Assembly: GCA_030696465.1 (NCBI GenBank)
Contig: JAUYSE010000062.1
Span: 1-15,318, forward strand
DNA: 15,318 nt
Direction of reading: 5' to 3'
Source of the DNA: Legionellaceae bacterium
GTDB lineage: Bacteria > Pseudomonadota > Gammaproteobacteria > Legionellales > Legionellaceae
The notes under the pieces are model-generated. The model worked only from the letters and a program-made list of their open reading frames with translations, ran no database searches and was not told the origin of the DNA. The translations under genes and the position numbers were made by a program. Shown here piece by piece: positions 14,740 through 15,318 of the stretch; positions within the stretch are counted from its first letter, which is position 1; each line of letters begins with the position of its first letter.

Positions 14740-15318
14740 ATGCTACAGAAATTAAATGAGCGATTACAAGGAGTTATTGCCTGGGTTGTGGTTTCTATTG
14801 TGGCGCTTACGTTTACTTTATTTGGTGTAGATTACTATTTTCAAAGTCGTCAACAATCTGACGCATTAGCGACTGTAAACCATACAGAGATTTCTAAAAC
14901 TGATTTTGAACGGCAATATCGCCTCGCGCAGCAACATGAACCACTTACGGCAACAGCTGAAAAACATTTAAAATCTCGAGTAGTAGATGAGATGATCCTG
15001 CAAACAGCGAGCGTTCAATCCGCACAAAAAGCAGGATTTTTTATCGGAACGCCTCAGGTTAATCAAACTATCGTACATATCCCTCAATTTCAAGAAGATG
15101 GTCAGTTTTCGGAAGTGCGTTATCAACAAGCATTAAGCAATCAATGGTATAGCGATCGCTCTTTTCAAAATGATGTACAACAAGGTATGCTGCTGAACCA
15201 ATTACACTTTGCTTTTGTAGGCACAACCTTCGTGGTCCCTCAAGAATTAGAGTATTTAGCCACACTCGCGTTTCAAACCCGAGATTATGATTTTACTGTA
15301 ATAAAGCCGTCTTTTTTT
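14740..15318 (+). CDS. ppiD: PpiD/SurA-type periplasmic chaperone, 5' part only
   Basis: PpiD is an inner-membrane-anchored periplasmic chaperone with a parvulin-like domain; it works near the Sec translocon on emerging proteins. The 193 visible codons run off the window end. The N-terminus is short and cytoplasmic (MLQKLNERLQ), then one membrane helix at about residues 11-35, then the SurA-N-like chaperone region (NHTEISKTDFERQYRLAQ, VVDEMILQTASVQSAQKAGF, FQEDGQFSEVRYQQAL). These are the standard PpiD blocks. GGAAGGG lies 5 nt before the ATG. The parvulin domain would be beyond the window. The hup-ppiD neighbourhood is conserved in gammaproteobacteria. Confidence 0.92.
   Translation, partial: MLQKLNERLQGVIAWVVVSIVALTFTLFGVDYYFQSRQQSDALATVNHTEISKTDFERQYRLAQQHEPLTATAEKHLKSRVVDEMILQTASVQSAQKAGFFIGTPQVNQTIVHIPQFQEDGQFSEVRYQQALSNQWYSDRSFQNDVQQGMLLNQLHFAFVGTTFVVPQELEYLATLAFQTRDYDFTVIKPSFF

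Noticed and set aside
1..15318. CRISPR array, prophage, toxin-antitoxin or defence system
   Set aside because: No regularly spaced direct repeats, integrase, phage structural gene or toxin-antitoxin pair is visible. The window is mostly housekeeping genes.

Overview
The window looks like chromosomal DNA of a low-GC gammaproteobacterium. The best guess is the Legionellales (Coxiella / Legionella / Rickettsiella relatives). This rests on gammaproteobacterial gene neighbourhoods (skp-fabZ-lpxA ... dnaE; pepA-holC; hup-ppiD), an E. coli-like tRNA-Asp, AT-rich coding sequence, and a GadC-like amino-acid permease of the kind common in that order. The assignment is an inference; no rRNA or other firm marker is present.

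Layout. (1) 1-120: a compound inverted repeat of about 114 bp, probably a dispersed intergenic element. (2) 297-956: an unrecognised protein of 219 aa. (3) 1083-10361: a rightward run of envelope, RNA-modification, tRNA-charging and replication genes, skp, fabZ, lpxA, truA, glnS, cysS and dnaE. Spacing is tight (fabZ and lpxA overlap; glnS and cysS are 3 nt apart), with candidate internal promoters before skp and glnS. (4) 10362-10775: an intergenic stretch holding a decayed IS3-type transposase fragment on the minus strand and a good sigma70-type promoter for the next gene. (5) 10776-12119: a 12-TM-type APC permease that ends tail-to-tail with holC; the two stop codons share one TTAA. (6) 12116-13979, minus strand: the pepA-holC pair. 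(7) 13980-14244: a divergent regulatory region with a strong hup promoter, A-tracts and a 9-bp inverted repeat. (8) 14245-15318: HU, then tRNA-Val(UAC), tRNA-Asp(GUC) and an intrinsic terminator, then the 5' part of ppiD, which runs off the window.

How the genes fit together. Skp and PpiD are envelope-protein chaperones. FabZ and LpxA supply and use 3-hydroxyacyl-ACP for lipid A. DnaE and HolC are the alpha and chi subunits of DNA polymerase III. GlnS and CysS charge tRNAs and TruA modifies them. The usual gammaproteobacterial order skp-lpxD-fabZ-lpxA-lpxB-rnhB-dnaE is recognisable, but lpxD, lpxB and rnhB are absent here and truA-glnS-cysS lies between lpxA and dnaE.

I see no CRISPR array, defence island, phage module or clearly novel multi-gene system. 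The most interesting items are the compound repeat, the missing lpx genes, an unusual Arg at the acyl-chain ruler site of LpxA, the TTAA-shared convergent stop codons, and the hup-tRNA-tRNA-terminator-ppiD arrangement.
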